A DNA stretch of 64,000 nucleotides. Origin: Hyposmocoma kahamanoa. Lineage: Eukaryota; Arthropoda; Insecta; Lepidoptera; Cosmopterigidae. This document shows, in pieces, positions 30,345-40,197 of the stretch; the first letter of the stretch is position 1; each line of letters starts with the position of its first letter. The notes beneath the pieces are model-generated. The model was not told the origin of the DNA. It was given only the letters and a program-made list of their open reading frames with translations, and made no database searches. Position numbers and translations under genes: made by a program. The stretch covers positions 2,394,548 to 2,458,547 of the forward strand of contig NW_020654080.1 of NCBI RefSeq assembly GCF_003589595.1, written 5' to 3'.

Positions 30345-30772
30345 TTAACCGGCTTCAAAAATGGAGGAGGTTCTCAATTCGACTGTATGTTTTTTTTTGT
30401 ATGTATGTTACGCGATAACTCCGGTATTTGTGAACCGATTTTCATGATTCTTTTTTGTTGGAAAGAGAGTAGTGTGTAGTGACTCCATAGTGGTCGCATT
30501 TCATTTTGAAGAAAATCATCCACCCCTAAGGGTGACTTTTATAAATAGCGCCTAAATTTTACTTAAGGAGCAATTATTTTAATGGTTGGTTTTGCTATTT
30601 TCCAATTTAAGGCGTTTTTATATCTCTCGATATACTTTGAGTAGTGAGAACAGATTTTTATTTTATTATCTCCTGTGTCAAGTCCTGTATAGTGGCGAAC
30701 TAGGGGTTATTTCGATAAAACTTAGCAAATAGATGTAATTCCACGTACTTTTGAGGTCGGTATTTTATACTT
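30345..30772 (+). repeat. REP-3 copy, longest
   Basis: TTTTTAACCGGCTTCAAAAA, TGGAGGAGGTTCTCAATTCG, TGTATGTATGTTACGCGATA, ATTTGTGAACCGATTTTCAT, TTTTTTGTTGGAAAGAGAGT and, at the end, AGATGTAATTCCACGTACTT. This is the reference copy for the family here; it has no coding capacity. Confidence 0.7.
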
Positions 30773-30894
30773 ATGTTACTGTTCTATGTTGTCACTATAA
30801 TTTTATGTGCAATAAAGACTATTTCATTTATTCATTTCATTCATGTACAAAATTTAAATGTATTTCTTTTTGTCGTTTTTTTATTTATCATTGT
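30773..30894 (+). repeat. Possible retroelement tail
   Basis: TGTGCAATAAAGACTATTTC followed by ATTTATTCATTTCATTCAT looks like a polyadenylation signal plus a short repeated tail. Confidence 0.35.
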
Positions 30895-31048
30895 TTTTAT
30901 CGAGTTCTTAGGTTTTTGCGATTGTAATACATAGAAAACTATTCGGATCTAATTCGCGAATATTCGCTTTTCATACACATCAACGTTTTGCGCTCTTTAC
31001 AGATGCCATGATCGCAGTTGACTGAGACGATGATGTCATCGACCAGTT
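30895..31048 (-). repeat. REP-2 copy, reverse
   Basis: ATCGAGTTCTTAGGTTTTTG, CGATTGTAATACATAGAAAA, ACATCAACGTTTTGCGCTCT and TTACAGATGCCATGATCGCA; includes the outer part seen at 58455-58605. Confidence 0.65.
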
Positions 31049-31670
31049 GTGTCTAATATTAACACAAACCACCCATTTGTAACTTCTATAAACCTGTAAT
31101 GTTTGAAAACTATTAATAGTTCAAACAATATATAGAATAATATACCAAAGTAGTGGATTTATTTTATAAAAAATAAAACATGTTTATAATAACATGTTTA
31201 GATGAAAAATATTATAAAATAATAATGAAGCTACAGCCTACTTTGCCAAACGAATAATATCATCCAATATGATCTTAAAAAGAGTTCACAATAAATTGTG
31301 GCAATGCGCCCGTAACTTAAGTGATGTTCTTATTTTAACCGCACGTTTTTGGGGTGCGCAGACGCAGCAGCGCATTGTGAAACGACTCGAGTGCATATTT
31401 TTGAACGCTTTTTGAACGCGTTTGCCGAAGGAGTTGTGCAAAAAAGGGATATCTTCATTTTATATTGTATTGAGGTTTATGCGAAAATTATACTATCAAT
31501 TATAATGTTAGCTAAAAGGTCAACGCACTCACAGATTATCTATACAAAAGAAGTGTCATCCTATAAATTAGAATGTAGTTTAATTCCGATCGTATTTACA
31601 AAAATTGCACACAAAAACAAATACAAATTACACAAAATTTAAAAGGTTTTCTTTTATTATCGTAAATCGT
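31049..31670. other. No gene recognised
   Basis: AT-rich; a 97-codon frame at 31349-31642 (GCADAAAHCETTRVHIFERF) starts in a GC-richer patch but has no motif or paralogue here. Confidence 0.35.
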
Positions 31671-31671
31671 T

Positions 31672-31812
31672 CTGCTTTTGAAAGGTTAAGGGTGGGACTT
31701 GTATATTTATATTTCAGAATGACCAGTGGCAGTATCCCTCAGATTTCAGCGATTTAAAGCTCTGAGTGGCACTGCAATAGCTAAAGACAGGCGTGTCGCT
31801 TACCACCAGGCA
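31672..31812 (+). mobile_element. SINE-C 3' part
   Basis: TTTTGAAAGGTTAAGGGTGG, then GATTTAAAGCTCTGAGTGGC and GACAGGCGTGTCGCTTACCA. Runs directly into a second copy. Confidence 0.8.
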
Positions 31813-31998
31813 ATATAGTAGCAGTAGAGCTCCTTCTGAAAGAGTTCATCCGGGGAAGTACTGTCACTGTACCTGTTTCCCGGTGCCCCTCAAATTTTTG
31901 CGATTTAAAGTTCTGAGTGGAAATGCAACTGTTATGGACAGGCGCGCAGCTTACCATAAGGCGCACGACTTGTCCGTCTCTTGGTATCATAAAAAAAA
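31813..31998 (+). mobile_element. SINE-C copy in tandem
   Basis: AGTAGCAGTAGAGCTCCTTC (family 5' end), AGAGTTCATCCGGGGAAGTA, then a jump to TTTGCGATTTAAAGTTCTGA and CTCTTGGTATCATAAAAAA. The middle is deleted. Confidence 0.8.
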
Positions 31999-32290
31999 TC
32001 AACCATACTATGTACCTTAGCAGTAGGTATTGAATTTTTGTACATACCCCTTTTCGGTATTGCGAGTATAAAAATTTCGGTGTAAGGATTTAAAAGCGGA
32101 ATCGGTTTACGCAATAAAGGGCGGTGAAAGCCGAATTTATGTCGTTTTGCACCATTTTGTTACGTGTCATCCTGTATAAATATATTATTATGTGCACATA
32201 TATTTATTTGGTATTTTGCAATGGTATTGTATTACAATGTAACAATATTTATTTTCTTTTATATCTGAGTACAATATTTTTGAAGACAAA
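31999..32290. other. No feature seen
   Basis: AT-rich spacer without a recognised repeat or supported frame. Confidence 0.35.
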
Positions 32291-32296
32291 AAGCAA

Positions 32297-32640
32297 AGGC
32301 CTCGCTATCTCGAACACGTTGAGAGAATGAGAGGGAATCGTGCTGCAAAAAGAGCGTACTTAAGATGAAGGAAGGCAGACAGGTTAGACGTCCTTGGTAC
32401 CGCTGGAATGATGAAATCCGAAAGGACCTCAGAGACCTCGGTACGGGAGCAGGTTCAGAATCTAAGGGCACAACAATTCCCTGTTCTACAAGTACCAGAG
32501 CAAAGGAATTTACTCTGGGGCACTTCTCAGAACACCCAGACCAGAACCAATTTAAAAAGGTTAATTTACCAAATTGGTCGTATCGGGATATGAACGCGGC
32601 ACGTCGAATCGAGGTCACTGCATTACTGAAACTAACTTAC
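32297..32640 (+). pseudogene. Non-LTR reverse transcriptase C-terminal relic
   Basis: PRYLEHVERMRGNRAAKRAY at 32300-32365, then in another frame GRQVRRPWYRWNDEIRKDLR and DLGTG. This corresponds to the conserved GHVERM...N..AK.AY.GR....RP..RW.DE...DL..LG region at the end of many insect reverse transcriptases. It is followed by a shared segment (AGAGCAAAGGAATTTACTCT) also at 26880. Stops and a frameshift near 32362 make it non-functional. Confidence 0.7.
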
Positions 32641-32928
32641 TAAATGCTATCAACATCTCGTTAGTGAAGTGTAGACCCGTTCTCCGCTGATTGTAGTCAT
32701 GGTAATCACAATTTTTCCGCCTCACAAACTCAAAAACGAGACGGACACTAAAAACCGTAACACACGAGCAATATTTGACATGGTATGTCAACAAGCTGTG
32801 ACGTGAGTGGACATCCTAACCTTTCACATCGTCGTGTGTGGTCCGAGGCGAAAAAACCGAGTGTCAACGTTAATCAAAATGATGATGGTGCGTTCATACG
32901 TTGCTTACAATTATTTTGTTCTTAAGCT

Positions 32929-33586
32929 GTAACATAGCTTCAAAGCTAGGGCTCATTTATGAATGCCATCAAGCACTCATGGAGGTATGTATACAAAACC
33001 ATTTAACTCTACAATGGATTAAAGGACACAGCGGCTCACGGGGCAATGACGCAGCAGATGAACTAGCCAGAAAAGGGTCGGAGACGGACGCAGTAGGACC
33101 AGAACCAATAGTGTCCCTCCCCTACCAATGGTCCAAAACAACTATACACAAAGGTACAAAAACTTCACATAATAATACATGGACCACCCTTACGGTTTGT
33201 AGACAGGCGAGGGAAGCACTCCCAACGCTCAATGCCAGTCTATCACGAATATTAATTAAACTCATCAGGCAAGAGCTTCGCACTCTAACTGCCGCCCTAA
33301 CAGGTCATGGTCACAACCCTCTATGCAGGGCGTGCATGGCGGGGGAGGAAACGGCTGCGCACATCCTACTACAGTGCTCCGGCGTGGCCAACTACAGGAC
33401 AAAGTACCTTGGAGTGCCAAGGTCGCTCCCCGAAGTCTTCAGCAAACCGAGGAGGCTGCTGAGATTCCTGGAGAGCTTGGGTGGCACGAGTAGGACCCTG
33501 CACCCACCACACGCAAAATAGGCGCCTTGTCGTCGAGTTGCGGACACCAGCCCGTTACACCAAGTACCAAGTAACATAGCTTCAAA
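32929..33586 (+). mobile_element. 5'-truncated RNase H-bearing LINE with 16-bp target duplication
   Basis: The insertion (32945-33570) is flanked by identical GTAACATAGCTTCAAA at 32929-32944 and 33571-33586. A single uninterrupted frame runs from 32946 to a stop at 33519-33521. It carries the end of an RNase H domain (WIKGHSGSRGNDAADELARK) and a Cys-His cluster (CRACMAGEETAAHILLQC, spacing CX2CX8HX4C), then LRFLESLG. RNase H after the reverse transcriptase is typical of I/LOA/R1-related LINEs. Only the 3' part of ORF2 was copied, so it cannot move. The ATG upstream of 32945 belongs to the target, not to the element. The intact frame and duplication argue for a fairly recent insertion. Confidence 0.88.
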
Positions 33587-33852
33587 TTTTTCTAGCAGTG
33601 CCGTGTCTTCCACAAAGAAAAAGATATTACCATATCTTAGAAAAAAGATTTGCATTTCTTATACAATTTTAAAGCCTTGTTTGAGAACATACTTTAAGAG
33701 GATTATTCGTTGTCGAATATTTTTGCCGTGTTGACCAAAATGTTTGTTACAAATCCCTAGATTAGCCGACATGTTAACTGATATTGCACAGTCTGTCTGT
33801 ACAATTGTAGAATGTCCAGGAGGAGTAGTCTTCTCTCATCAGAGGTTTAGTC
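33587..33852. other. No feature seen
   Basis: AT-rich spacer directly downstream of the LINE insertion. Confidence 0.35.
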
Positions 33853-33854
33853 AA

Positions 33855-33972
33855 GACTGTTCTAATCGTTTTTTGTCCAAAAGAAAGTCGGTCTAATTTT
33901 TAATCTCTATCAGTCTGGTAAATTTGATGGTAGTCGTCCATGGTGCCTGGACGCGGCAGATATTACTTATTT
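33855..33972 (+). repeat. Two-copy repeat, also at 61012-61165
   Basis: TTTTGTCCAAAAGAAAGTCG, GTCTAATTT and CAGTCTGGTAAATTTG align with the copy near 61030. Both continue with a cysteine-codon-poor, GC-richer segment. Family unknown. Confidence 0.6.
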
Positions 33973-34028
33973 AAAACGTCACTATGTCGGTGGACGTGCT
34001 GGCTAAGTTAGGATTTCATAACAAAGAA

Positions 34029-34067
34029 GACGAGACAGCGATGCTAGCACAGTATCGCTGTGTCGTC
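34029..34067. repeat. Hairpin with 14-nt arms
   Basis: GACGAGACAGCGAT (34029-34042) pairs with ATCGCTGTGTCGTC (34054-34067) with one mismatch across an 11-nt loop. It lies between the diverged repeats. Confidence 0.65.
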
Positions 34068-34395
34068 ATCAACATTTCAGCCTTCCGTTCTTGCACTTCA
34101 CCATTGTATCGCCAATAACCTCGCTACCTTTCAGTCCTGCACCTTTGTTCTCATTTTCCAAGTCTCGAGCACAGAGGTCTTTAATTCCGTGATTTTATAC
34201 TTTTAAAAACGTCGTAACATAATAGAATGCCTAGGCTAGCCGATATGCCCTGTGATACTTTTTACGTAAAGTGTTGATATGTCGATGAACATGCTGACTA
34301 ACTCATGAATTCATAACAAAAATATTAGCTAATACGATGAATGCTTAATTTATTCATTGACATGTCGACTAAATATGTTGGCTTACACGGCCAAC

Positions 34396-34735
34396 GTGAT
34401 CACTGGTGCATGTGGCGCTATAGTTTCCATACTACAATTGCTTTGTGAAATATCTAGACACACCACAGTCAGGACGCATTGTTTACATTATCGTTTAGAA
34501 CAGTGTGTCCACTCCCTAAGTAGCAAAGGCTAAATATTGATGAGCGGCGTTTGCTTTGCCAGTTAGTTTGTATTAATCGTGTGTACACAGCGTAGGATTG
34601 GAGGCGTGTATTGATTGCATAATTAGGAGTGACCTGTCTATACATTTTTGTATCGTTTGTGGGCGGAGATGTAGACTTCAGATTTATAGAGACATTCATG
34701 GCTTGTACAATCACGACTACTATAAATGTGTATTC
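34396..34735. other. No feature seen
   Basis: Single-copy AT-rich sequence without a supported frame. Confidence 0.35.
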
Positions 34736-34747
34736 GATTGCAATAAT

Positions 34748-34842
34748 AGAAGTGGTAGCACTGTGGGGAAACGGCTGCTTCTCAATTTAGAGGTCGAGAG
34801 TTCGAATCCCAGTTTCGACATGTATCTATAACTTTCGCACCA
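34748..34842 (+). mobile_element. SINE-F, tRNA-derived, single copy
   Basis: AGTGGTAGCACTGTGGGGAA, ACGGCTGCTTCTCAATTTAG, then GGTCGAGAGTTCGAATCCCA (B box) and GTTTCGACATGTA. The layout is that of a SINE tRNA head; the body fades out after about 95 bp. Confidence 0.6.
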
Positions 34843-34861
34843 TTGGTGTAATAAGGTCGCA

Positions 34862-34998
34862 TTTTTTTTATGATATTAAGTGACAAAGTGAAAGAATTCG
34901 TTCAAGGAAGTACTGCTATCTTATCTGTTTCTGCCCCCAAGCAATAATGTGAGCACCATGTTTCTATTTTGAAAGGTAAGGATGATAGTGATATTACA
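34862..34998 (+). mobile_element. SINE-C 5' half
   Basis: AAGTGAAAGAATTCGTTCAA, GGAAGTACTGC, TTTCTGCCCCCAAGCAATAA and GATAGTGATATTACAG. It stops exactly where the copy at 35583 would continue. Confidence 0.75.
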
Positions 34999-35582
34999 GT
35001 CATAGTAGTTCCCAACACTTAGTTAAGAGGCACACGAAAAGGAAATTATTAGAGCGACAAAAAGTAATGTAACTCCTTCTTGTAACGGGACAACTTCGTA
35101 TGAGCAAAACGGGAAGAATGTTATTTTAATTTAATTTATGTGAAATTAACTGTTTTTTTTTTTTCATTCTTCTTATTAGTTTAGAGACAGAGCAGACAGC
35201 GAGCCAGCGTAAGTGTAACTTAGAATATTGTCTGGTTTATATAGATTTTTTAAATAATATTATTATTGTTCATTACATGTAAATTAGTCGGACATAGTCA
35301 TAGTCATACAATTATTATTTTTTTAATTAATCTATTAAATGTTATTAATAAATTCAGCCTATATAATTATTAGTATTACATGTTTATCGTGGCCATGGTA
35401 TCGTTGAATTGGATTATGTTGAAAAGCGATGTGTCAACAAGGTCAGGCTGAAAATCAGTACCGCAAGGCATACAGTCACAAGGATTATACTGAGCCTGTT
35501 CCTTCCACGCACTATTGTTGTTCCCACAATATTGTATATTATTATGTTCTGTACGTATTGCTGTGTGTGGTAAATAAATGGT
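34999..35582 (+). mobile_element. 584-bp insertion splitting a SINE-C
   Basis: Lies between two collinear halves of SINE-C. Its right part has CAAGGTCAGGCTGAAAATCA, GTACCGCAAGGCATACAGTC, TACTGAGCCTGTTCCTTCCA and GTGGTAAATAAATGG. I know this type as a lepidopteran retroelement 3' end. The left part is not recognised. A retrotransposed insertion with an AATAAA-type end is the likely explanation; I could not define a target duplication. Confidence 0.5.
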
Positions 35583-35755
35583 TTAAATGGTACAGATGCT
35601 TGTCAACTTATGTCTTCGGGTGAAGGGCGCAGTGGCAGTACCCCTCAAATCTTCGTGACTTCATGCTCCGAGTGGCGCTCTAAGTGTTATGAACAGGCGT
35701 GTCGCGTACCCCCAGACGCACGACTTGTTCGTCCCGTCACTTAATGTCATAAAAA
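35583..35755 (+). mobile_element. SINE-C 3' half
   Basis: GTACAGATGCTTGTCAACTT, ATGTCTTCGGGTGAAGGGCG through AACAGGCGTGTCGCGTAC to CACTTAATGTCATAAAAAAG. Confidence 0.8.
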
Positions 35756-35887
35756 AGAAAGAAATTAAATTACCTTTACCCATCTAGATAACGACAGAAA
35801 TCAGATTATGAAGGTGCAAAGCATTTTATGATTTCAATTTACATTACGCGACAATAAACGAAATTCAATTTTATATCATTCGTATAT

Positions 35888-36560
35888 TACGTGGTTGCAA
35901 TACAATCAACGACGTCAAAATTGTTTGAAATAATAAAAAAGGCAGGCACGGCAGGTCTTGAGGTTGGACTTCAGATAAACCGGTCCAAAACACAAATAAT
36001 ATCTAACAACACGAAAGGCAGGATCGAGGTAGATGGGCAGGAAATCGAGTACGTCGATGAGTACATCTACCTGGGTCAGTTAGCAAGCATCGAAAACAGG
36101 CAAGATAAGGAAATCGGTCGTCGCATAGAAAAATCCTGGTAGAGCTACTGGTTCTTGAAGGAGTATTTAACGGGTAACTACCCTATGTCGCTAACCGAGT
36201 TTCAGAAGTCTAAACTCAAGATCTGTCAGAGCGTGATGGAACGCAGCATTTTGGGCTTTAAACGTATTAACCGGGTACGCAATACACTGCTGCGTTTGAT
36301 GACTGGCATTTCTGATGTGGGGAGCGAAACAGCCAGGCTCAAATGGACTTGGGCTGGCCATGTTAGCCGGATGCAATCTGAGAAGTGGGCGAACGTCGTC
36401 ACTCCTTGGGTGCCCGAGGTTGGAAAAAGACGACGTGGATGGCCGAGAAGGCGTTCGCGGGATGATATTGGTGGATTTGAGAGGGGGTGGTGGGGGAGAC
36501 AGGGAGCAATGGAGGACTCTGGGAGACTCTAGCCCAGCAGTGGAACATAATAAGTTAATA
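35888..36560 (+). pseudogene. RTE-clade LINE reverse transcriptase, 3' part
   Basis: One frame runs from 35891 to 36532 with a single TAG at 36140-36142. Residues include TTSKLFEIIKKAGTAGLEVG, LQINRSKTQII, IEVDGQEIEYVDEYIYLGQL, GRRIEKSW then, after the stop, SYWFLKEYLTGNYPMSLTEF and RLKWTWAGHVSRMQSEKWAN. It begins just after where the catalytic FADD box should be, so the active site is absent. The true C-terminus (DREQWRTLG then, one frame over, TLAQQWNIIS) is reached through indels near 36490 and 36530. The VDEYIYLGQ and LAQQWN motifs place it in the RTE clade. Confidence 0.85.
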
Positions 36561-37480
36561 AAAAAAATATGTACGCAATTAAAAGAGGGAAATTTTGTCT
36601 ATTTAGAGCAAGTGTCAAAACATGTGAAAATTCGACAAAAACAAACCATAAGGTGGCTGTCAGTTTTAAGTGCACCTTAAATTAATTGGCATAAGGCATA
36701 TTTTTTGTAATAATGAAGTGCTGAACAGCGAATTGCTAGATAAACGGAAATTGACTTCGGAGGTACTTATAACATTATTTTTAAAAAAAAGTTGTCTAAA
36801 TTGGTCACAGATTGCTACCTATCGGAGTCATCGTCACCTGAACTATCTTGATGTCAAGATCAAAAATGAAATATTTGTTTTATCATAGTGCATCCGAGAA
36901 ATAGTAGGGGCAAGAAGTAATAAGAAACAAACCATTTCCCGCAGATCCCGTTCCCACTAATAAATAACTTTTAATCCATCTTTTTTCCTGTCTACAGTTC
37001 CGTAAGGACAGGCAGACTGACATAGGACATTTCCCTAATTAATGACCTAGGAGAAGACGCCGCGAGCCGATCAAATGAAAACCGCGGCAAAAAGTTGTAT
37101 AAATGCATCTTTAGTTGTCCACCATCCATTGGGACGTAATGTTCAACTCTTTTAGCGCTTCTATGATTTCGTTATCTAACTAATTATTTCCACGTAATTT
37201 GGGTATATTGTAATTAGAAAGAAACATTTTATTTTACCCATTGTAAGTAAAACAATCCGAAAGTTTTATCTTGTAGTATTTCGGTTCAATTTGTTTCCGA
37301 AATTAGTAAAAATGAAGCCCGGACTTCGTTATTTTGCACCCAGGTTGCTTGCCGCTGAACCACCAAGGTTGCTTTATCTTCTTAGGTTTTAGGTTCTTAC
37401 ATACGGAAATAAAATAAATCAACATAAAAAGAATAAATCGTATTCATTTTCTTATTAGGTATATGAATTAAAATCCCTTC
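36561..37480. other. Spacer with a mixed-composition patch at 36940-37160
   Basis: The patch contains CCTGTCTACAGTTCCGTAAG followed by GACAGGCAGAC (small inverted repeat), CCTAATTAATGACC and GTTGTATAAATGCATC. It could be regulatory, but no gene is attached. Confidence 0.3.
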
Positions 37481-37481
37481 C

Positions 37482-37576
37482 CAACACAGGGCCTGTGTGG
37501 CGAATTATGACAAAAACCCTCACTTTAGAGAACACCTGTAGTAAGACGCATAACAGGTTTGTAATAATTATGATTG
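37482..37576 (+). repeat. SINE-D remnant
   Basis: GGGCCTGTGTGGCGAATTAT, AACCCTCACTTTAGAGAACA and CCTGTAGTAAGACGCATAAC align with the SINE-D 3' part. Confidence 0.5.
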
Positions 37577-38095
37577 AATAAGAAGACACTAAAAATTACA
37601 TACATACATAATTATCACGCCTGTCTCCCACCGGGATAGGCTCTTGACCAACCTCCTTTACTACATTAAAAACCATCAATCTCTTCATACATGTCCGTTT
37701 ATTCCTGTTAATTTAACCTCGTCTTTTTTAAGGACATCCCTAATTTAACTGAGATATGAACTTGGCCTCCATCCATATGCTCTATAAATGTGTGCAATCA
37801 ATCTACATCTATACTACATCATCTTATATGCATCCTAGGATTGGTAGTAAACGATTCCAGTGGATGTTAGGTTAGAACAGTAGCGGCGGCACATTTAGTA
37901 TCAGAGAGAGCCGCGGCGGCAAATAGGAGACAAATTAAACAGCGCAGTAAAAAGACGCAACGGATGAGACACACAGCTCACGACGCGGACTTTATGTCCT
38001 CCGCTAGTGTGTCGGAGGCTTTATTTTTAAAATAAAATAAGGAACCAGACAAACTTTTTAGAAAATGTGATATCATTGACAGATCCCATATTGAA
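37577..38095. other. Spacer; GC-richer patch 37880-38015
   Basis: 37600-37800 includes TATCACGCCTGTCTCCCACC, a phrase common in lepidopteran repeats. 37880-38015 holds AGAGAGAGCCGCGGCGGC-type sequence and a small inverted repeat CCTCCG...CGGAGG. No gene is supported. Confidence 0.35.
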
Positions 38096-38097
38096 TT

Positions 38098-38490
38098 TTC
38101 TCAGTGTTCGATCTTTGTATTAATAATTATAACAAACTAGTGGAGTAATTTCACAATTTTTTTTTATAATAACGTACACACTACATAGTCCCGCACTAAG
38201 GAATTCCTGTGTCGTGAATGCCATGGACACACACATAGACAACCACAAATGACACCCAAACTCACGAGAGAAATAAGTGTAGGCCATACAAATCTTTCTC
38301 CCGTCCCGGGAATCCAACCTGGGACCTCTGCGTGGCAGTCATGGTAACCGTTCGGCCACAGAGGCAGTTAATAGTTAATTATAATGATTATAGCGCTTGT
38401 CAGTCGCTGGTAGCTGTAAAGGTACCTGGTTGAGTGAAGAAATACATTTCTCACAGAGTGCGCTACGGCAAAAACAGGCTTTTCGGGTCC
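38098..38490 (+). mobile_element. SINE-B copy (tail then head) split by SINE-A
   Basis: GTGTTCGATCTTTGTATTAA and ACAAACTAGTGGAGTAATTT (tail) are followed, after a SINE-A, by GTCAGTCGCTGGTAGCTGTA, AAGGTACCTGGTTGAGTG and TTTCTCACAGAGTGCGCTAC (head). It stops before the tRNA-like block. Tail-before-head order again shows the permuted arrangement. Confidence 0.7.
38160..38370 (-). mobile_element. SINE-A copy, reverse, inside SINE-B
   Basis: Complement of the whole family: ATAGTCCCGCACTAAGG, CATGGACACACACATAGACA, ACCCAAACTCACGAGAG, CCCGGGAATCCAACCTGG (complement of the B box) and CGTTCGGCCACAGAGGCAG. Confidence 0.85.
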
Positions 38491-38600
38491 GTTTACAATT
38501 TCCATGGTCACGGACTGTAAATTTAATTTAAAAAAAAATAAACACGATTCAGATCCTAGAAGTATTTTCATTTTCTAACAGCCGCAAAATCCAAAGAACT
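38480..38600. repeat. REP-2 scraps, mixed orientation
   Basis: TTTTCGGGTCCGTTTACAAT, TTCCATGGTCACGG reads in reverse; AATAAACACGATTCAGATCC and GTATTTTCATTTTCTAACAG reads forward. Two pieces are likely joined. Confidence 0.5.
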
Positions 38601-38970
38601 CAATATCAATAACATACCAATGTATTATGTTGAAGGTTTGGGATTATAGTATGCAAGAAACGACGTACAGTATTTCACACATCCTGTGATCTTCATCCAG
38701 TGGATCGGGATTAAACTATTGAAGCGAGACGCATCTTCTGGACACTATTAAACCATAGACCACTGGAGTCGTTTTTTATTACACACCGACTTTCCAATAT
38801 GTTGGCCAAAAAATCCATGCGGTATTTGCCACTATAACCAAAGAAGTAAAGACGAAAGCATAACGAAATAACACTGTATGTAATATATTATAATTTAATT
38901 TATTTATTTTCGGACAACGTAAATCCATATTTAAATTAGCTACAGACTTATAATACTAAGTAATATTAAA
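38601..38970. other. No feature seen
   Basis: AT-rich spacer without a supported frame. Confidence 0.35.
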
Positions 38971-38971
38971 A

Positions 38972-39272
38972 GTAGCAATAGAGCTACTTGTGAAAGAGTG
39001 CGTCCTGGGAAGTCTGCTACCTTACCTATTTCTGCCGCCAAGCAGTAATGTCAGCATTACTGTGTTCCGGTATTGAAGGGTAAGGGTGCTGGTGAAATAA
39101 CAGGCACGTGAGACTTGTTAACTTACGTCTCAGGGTAACAGGCGCAGTGGCATTACCCCTCAAATCTTTGCGATTTAAAACTTTGAATGGCACTGCAACT
39201 GTTATGGACAGGCATGTAGCTTACCATCAAGCGCACGACTGTTCGTCCGTCACTTTAATATTATAAAAAAAA
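38972..39272 (+). mobile_element. SINE-C copy, near full length
   Basis: AGTAGCAATAGAGCTACTTG, AGAGTGCGTCCTGGGAAGTC, TTTCTGCCGCCAAGCAGTAA, AGGGTAAGGGTGCTGG, GCAACTGTTATGGACAGGCA, ending in CACTTTAATATTATAAAAA. Confidence 0.88.
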
Positions 39273-39284
39273 TGTTAGTGCATT

Positions 39285-39905
39285 ATTTTTAACAAAGATC
39301 GAGTAAAATCTATAAGGTCCCTTATGGGAGGTCCCCTCATGCTCTCAGCAATCATTTTCAGGATGATGTTGCTATTGTTACGTAACGTAGTTTGTTTAGA
39401 AGACATTGACTTACAATTATATGGACGTCGGGTCCGCGCTAAAAAGTGTCCGAACTTATAGGGCGTTAAAATCGTATACAGAGCGTCATTCACGCTTTAG
39501 TCTTCGTTTGTTCGACTGACAGCGAAGCAAGCAAAATTGACAGTACTGCGATGACATTACAATTTAAATTCAACGTTTTAGCTTTTTCATATTCCTTTAC
39601 ATGTCACTACGTTTAAATAGGTTGACTTGGGACATTTTTTTCGTGGTTTTTGTATTAGACCCGTCGTCCATTTATTTGTAAGTCAATGTTAGAAGAGTAG
39701 CGATGTTTTTCCATAATACTGAAAGCATTGTTGTATTAGGTGCGGAGAGCAATGTACGACTTTTGCGTATGTCGATTAGAATCGACACGCCCGTAGACGG
39801 GCGACTCGGGTATAAAGACGAACAATAAGCCTCGAAAATGGTTATATTGGCTACAGCAGAGCATCGCGCAAATCTATGAAGCAATATAGCCCTTACTGAC
39901 AAAGC
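39285..39905 (-). pseudogene. CR1/Jockey-like LINE relic split by MITE-2
   Basis: Reading leftwards: RFARCSAVANITIFEAYCSS and LYTRVARLRA, then YNNAFSIMEKHRYSS up to the MITE. After the MITE it continues with NNSNIILKMIAESMRGPPIR. These match, in order, the family at 21915-22428 (RFARCTKDVKISLFKAYC, NNAFRMLMGL, SANSILAVVANRLDCP). Stops and frameshifts were present before the MITE came in. Confidence 0.75.
39396..39696 (-). mobile_element. MITE-2 copy B (hAT-like), 285 bp
   Basis: Element at 39404-39688, opposite in orientation to copy A, same length, differing at roughly eight positions. Perfect 8-bp duplications TTAGAAGA lie at 39396-39403 and 39689-39696. It has no coding capacity. It interrupts a LINE relic, so it is younger than that relic. 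Confidence 0.93.
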
Positions 39906-40195
39906 TCTCCGCTCCCTCTCTATATCATCATCGTCTTAATTAAATGTAATAGATACTTAAATTTCAACGTTCTGTTAAGAGCCATTCAATGTGATCGGTG
40001 GTACAACAATAGGACATTTACTTCCTGAAGCAAACACCATGCCCTCTCAGTTTATGACGGCTTTAATATAATATAATGAAACTCACCAGTACCATTTTTC
40101 ATGAATTATAATTTCCTGCCTATTTTAAAAATGCGCGCCAAAATAATTAAAAAAAAAAGACCATAGACAACATAACACTTTCAAATAAAAGTCTC
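39906..40195. other. No feature seen
   Basis: AT-rich spacer. Confidence 0.35.
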
Positions 40196-40197
40196 AG

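Larger units (their letters stand above)
33752..34395. repeat. Diverged internal direct repeats
   Basis: CTAGATTAGCCGACATG (33757) resembles CTAGGCTAGCCGATATG (34230). TATGTCGGTGGACGTGCTGG...TTTCATAACAAAG (33985) resembles TATGTCGATGAACATGCTGA...ATTCATAACAAAA (34266). A third partial unit follows at about 34358. The spacing is uneven, so this is a decayed repeated structure, not a clean tandem array. Confidence 0.5.

Noticed and set aside
32901..32945. Start of a host protein leading into the RNase H frame
   Set aside because: The methionine lies in target DNA; the 16-bp duplication shows the element begins at 32945.
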